This document shows positions 6,006 to 6,640 of a DNA stretch of 6,640 nucleotides, piece by piece (the stretch's first letter is position 1; every line of letters begins with the position of its first letter). The notes under the pieces are model-generated. The model was not told where the DNA came from. It was given only the letters and a program-made list of their open reading frames with translations, and ran no database searches. The DNA comes from Bacteroidota bacterium (GTDB lineage: Bacteria; Bacteroidota; Bacteroidia; Flavobacteriales; Weeksellaceae). The position numbers and the translations under genes are program-made. The stretch is taken from NCBI GenBank assembly GCA_023387375.1, contig JAEWIE010000016.1:1-6640 (forward strand), written 5' to 3'.

Positions 6006-6027
6006 TAGTATATACTACCATCTAGTA
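6006..6027. promoter_or_regulatory. Alternating TAGTA/TACTA half-sites, possible repressor operator
   Basis: The spacer between the two divergent genes holds TAGTA (6006-6010), TACTA (6013-6017) and TAGTA (6023-6027). The first two form a perfect 12-bp palindrome, TAGTATATACTA. The last two form TACTA-N5-TAGTA. This layout resembles operators of HxlR/DUF24-type redox regulators such as YodB, whose sites carry TACTA and TAGTA arms, but no such regulator gene is in the window. It lies 52 nt before the membrane-protein start and 143 nt before the DUF2383 start, so the former is the likelier target. Confidence 0.4.
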
Positions 6028-6169
6028 ATTTACTCCTAAATACAATTTTTTTACCAATAATTCTTTTTTTGCATTTTAATCTTATTAATCTTAATATAAA
6101 CTTAACAGATTTTATAATTTGATGGCATAGTCATTGGTACATTATAGGTAACCAAAAAAATAAAATATT

Positions 6170-6619
6170 ATGAACAATCCAACAGTATCAACATTGAACG
6201 ATCTTTTACAAATCACAAATGATCGAATTGAAGGTTTCAACAAAGTTGAAGATAAGGTGTGGGAAAAATATCCTAATCTTAAATCAGATTATACCAATAT
6301 GGTTGATCAGTCGCAAAAAATGAGACTAGAACTGAAGAATTTAATTTCTGAAAGAAATGGAGATGCAGATGATTCAACTACCGTAGCCGGAGGGCTACAC
6401 CGTACTTGGATTGATGTGAAAAATGCGTTTTCAAGCGATAATGCAGAATCAACTTTAGAAAATGTTACCTTCGGCGAAAATGCAGCTATTGAAGCTTACG
6501 AAAAGGCTTTGGACAGCGGTGATTTATGCCCTGAAAGTTCGAGAGTAGTTCAGGATCAACTTCACAGTTTAAAAGCATCTTATCAGAAATTTAAAAACTT
6601 AGAAAATCGATACGACTAA
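6170..6619 (+). CDS. DUF2383 (PA2169-type) four-helix-bundle protein
   Basis: A 149-residue soluble protein of the PA2169/DUF2383 family, predicted to form a ferritin-like four-helix bundle; its role is not established, though a stress-related function has been suggested for such proteins. Family marks are TLNDLLQITNDRIEGF at 8-23, the helix with DQSQKMRLELKNLI at 46-59, GGLHRTWIDVKNAF at 74-87, and FGENAAIEAYEKAL at 101-114, where relatives typically have CEFGED. The final helix QDQLHSLKASYQKFKNLENRY covers the rest. Length is normal and no signal peptide is present, so it should be cytosolic. The start at 6170-6172 follows an A-rich leader without a Shine-Dalgarno, typical of the group. I found no exact TAnnTTTG in the 215-nt spacer; the nearest look-alike is TATAATTTG at about 6114-6122. 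It is the only intact plus-strand gene, and only 21 nt follow its stop, so possible partners to the right are not visible. Confidence 0.92.
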   Translation: MNNPTVSTLNDLLQITNDRIEGFNKVEDKVWEKYPNLKSDYTNMVDQSQKMRLELKNLISERNGDADDSTTVAGGLHRTWIDVKNAFSSDNAESTLENVTFGENAAIEAYEKALDSGDLCPESSRVVQDQLHSLKASYQKFKNLENRYD

Positions 6620-6640
6620 CGAATCTGATTTTTATTCTTT

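Overview
The window looks like part of a chromosome from a low-GC member of the Bacteroidota, most likely class Flavobacteriia (possibly Weeksellaceae, the Chryseobacterium/Elizabethkingia group). The grounds are AT-rich DNA, start codons without a purine-rich Shine-Dalgarno sequence, TAnnTTTG-type -7 promoter elements in front of rimO, glyA and the Fic gene, and the wording of the GlyA and RimO proteins. The genus is an inference.

Left part (1-3460) is ordinary core genome, all on the minus strand. In transcription order it holds glyA (serine hydroxymethyltransferase), recX (RecA modulator), a DUF1275/YoaK-type membrane protein, and the 5' part of rimO (ribosomal protein S12 methylthiotransferase), which runs off the left edge. 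A perfect 9-bp GC-rich hairpin separates glyA from recX. The DUF1275 gene lies between two copies of an imperfect direct repeat (573-613 and 1498-1552).

Middle part (3460-5500) looks accessory. It has a long gene-poor gap, then a minus-strand Fic-domain enzyme with an N-terminal helix-turn-helix and an intact class II auto-inhibitory motif. Two copies of a 12-bp operator-like sequence lie 52 bp apart upstream of it, one overlapping the predicted -7 element, which suggests self-repression. Facing away is the wreck of an endonuclease/exonuclease/phosphatase-fold gene, with no N-terminus, three single-base frameshifts, an in-frame stop and a changed catalytic residue. A G/T-rich stretch with an 8-bp inverted repeat follows.

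Right part (5500-6640) has a minus-strand four-helix membrane protein of uncertain (perhaps YagU-like) family and a plus-strand DUF2383 (PA2169-type) four-helix-bundle protein. The divergent spacer between them carries alternating TAGTA/TACTA half-sites.

No RNA gene, CRISPR array or intact mobile element was seen. I see no multi-gene undescribed system. The best lead is the Fic protein with its paired operators.
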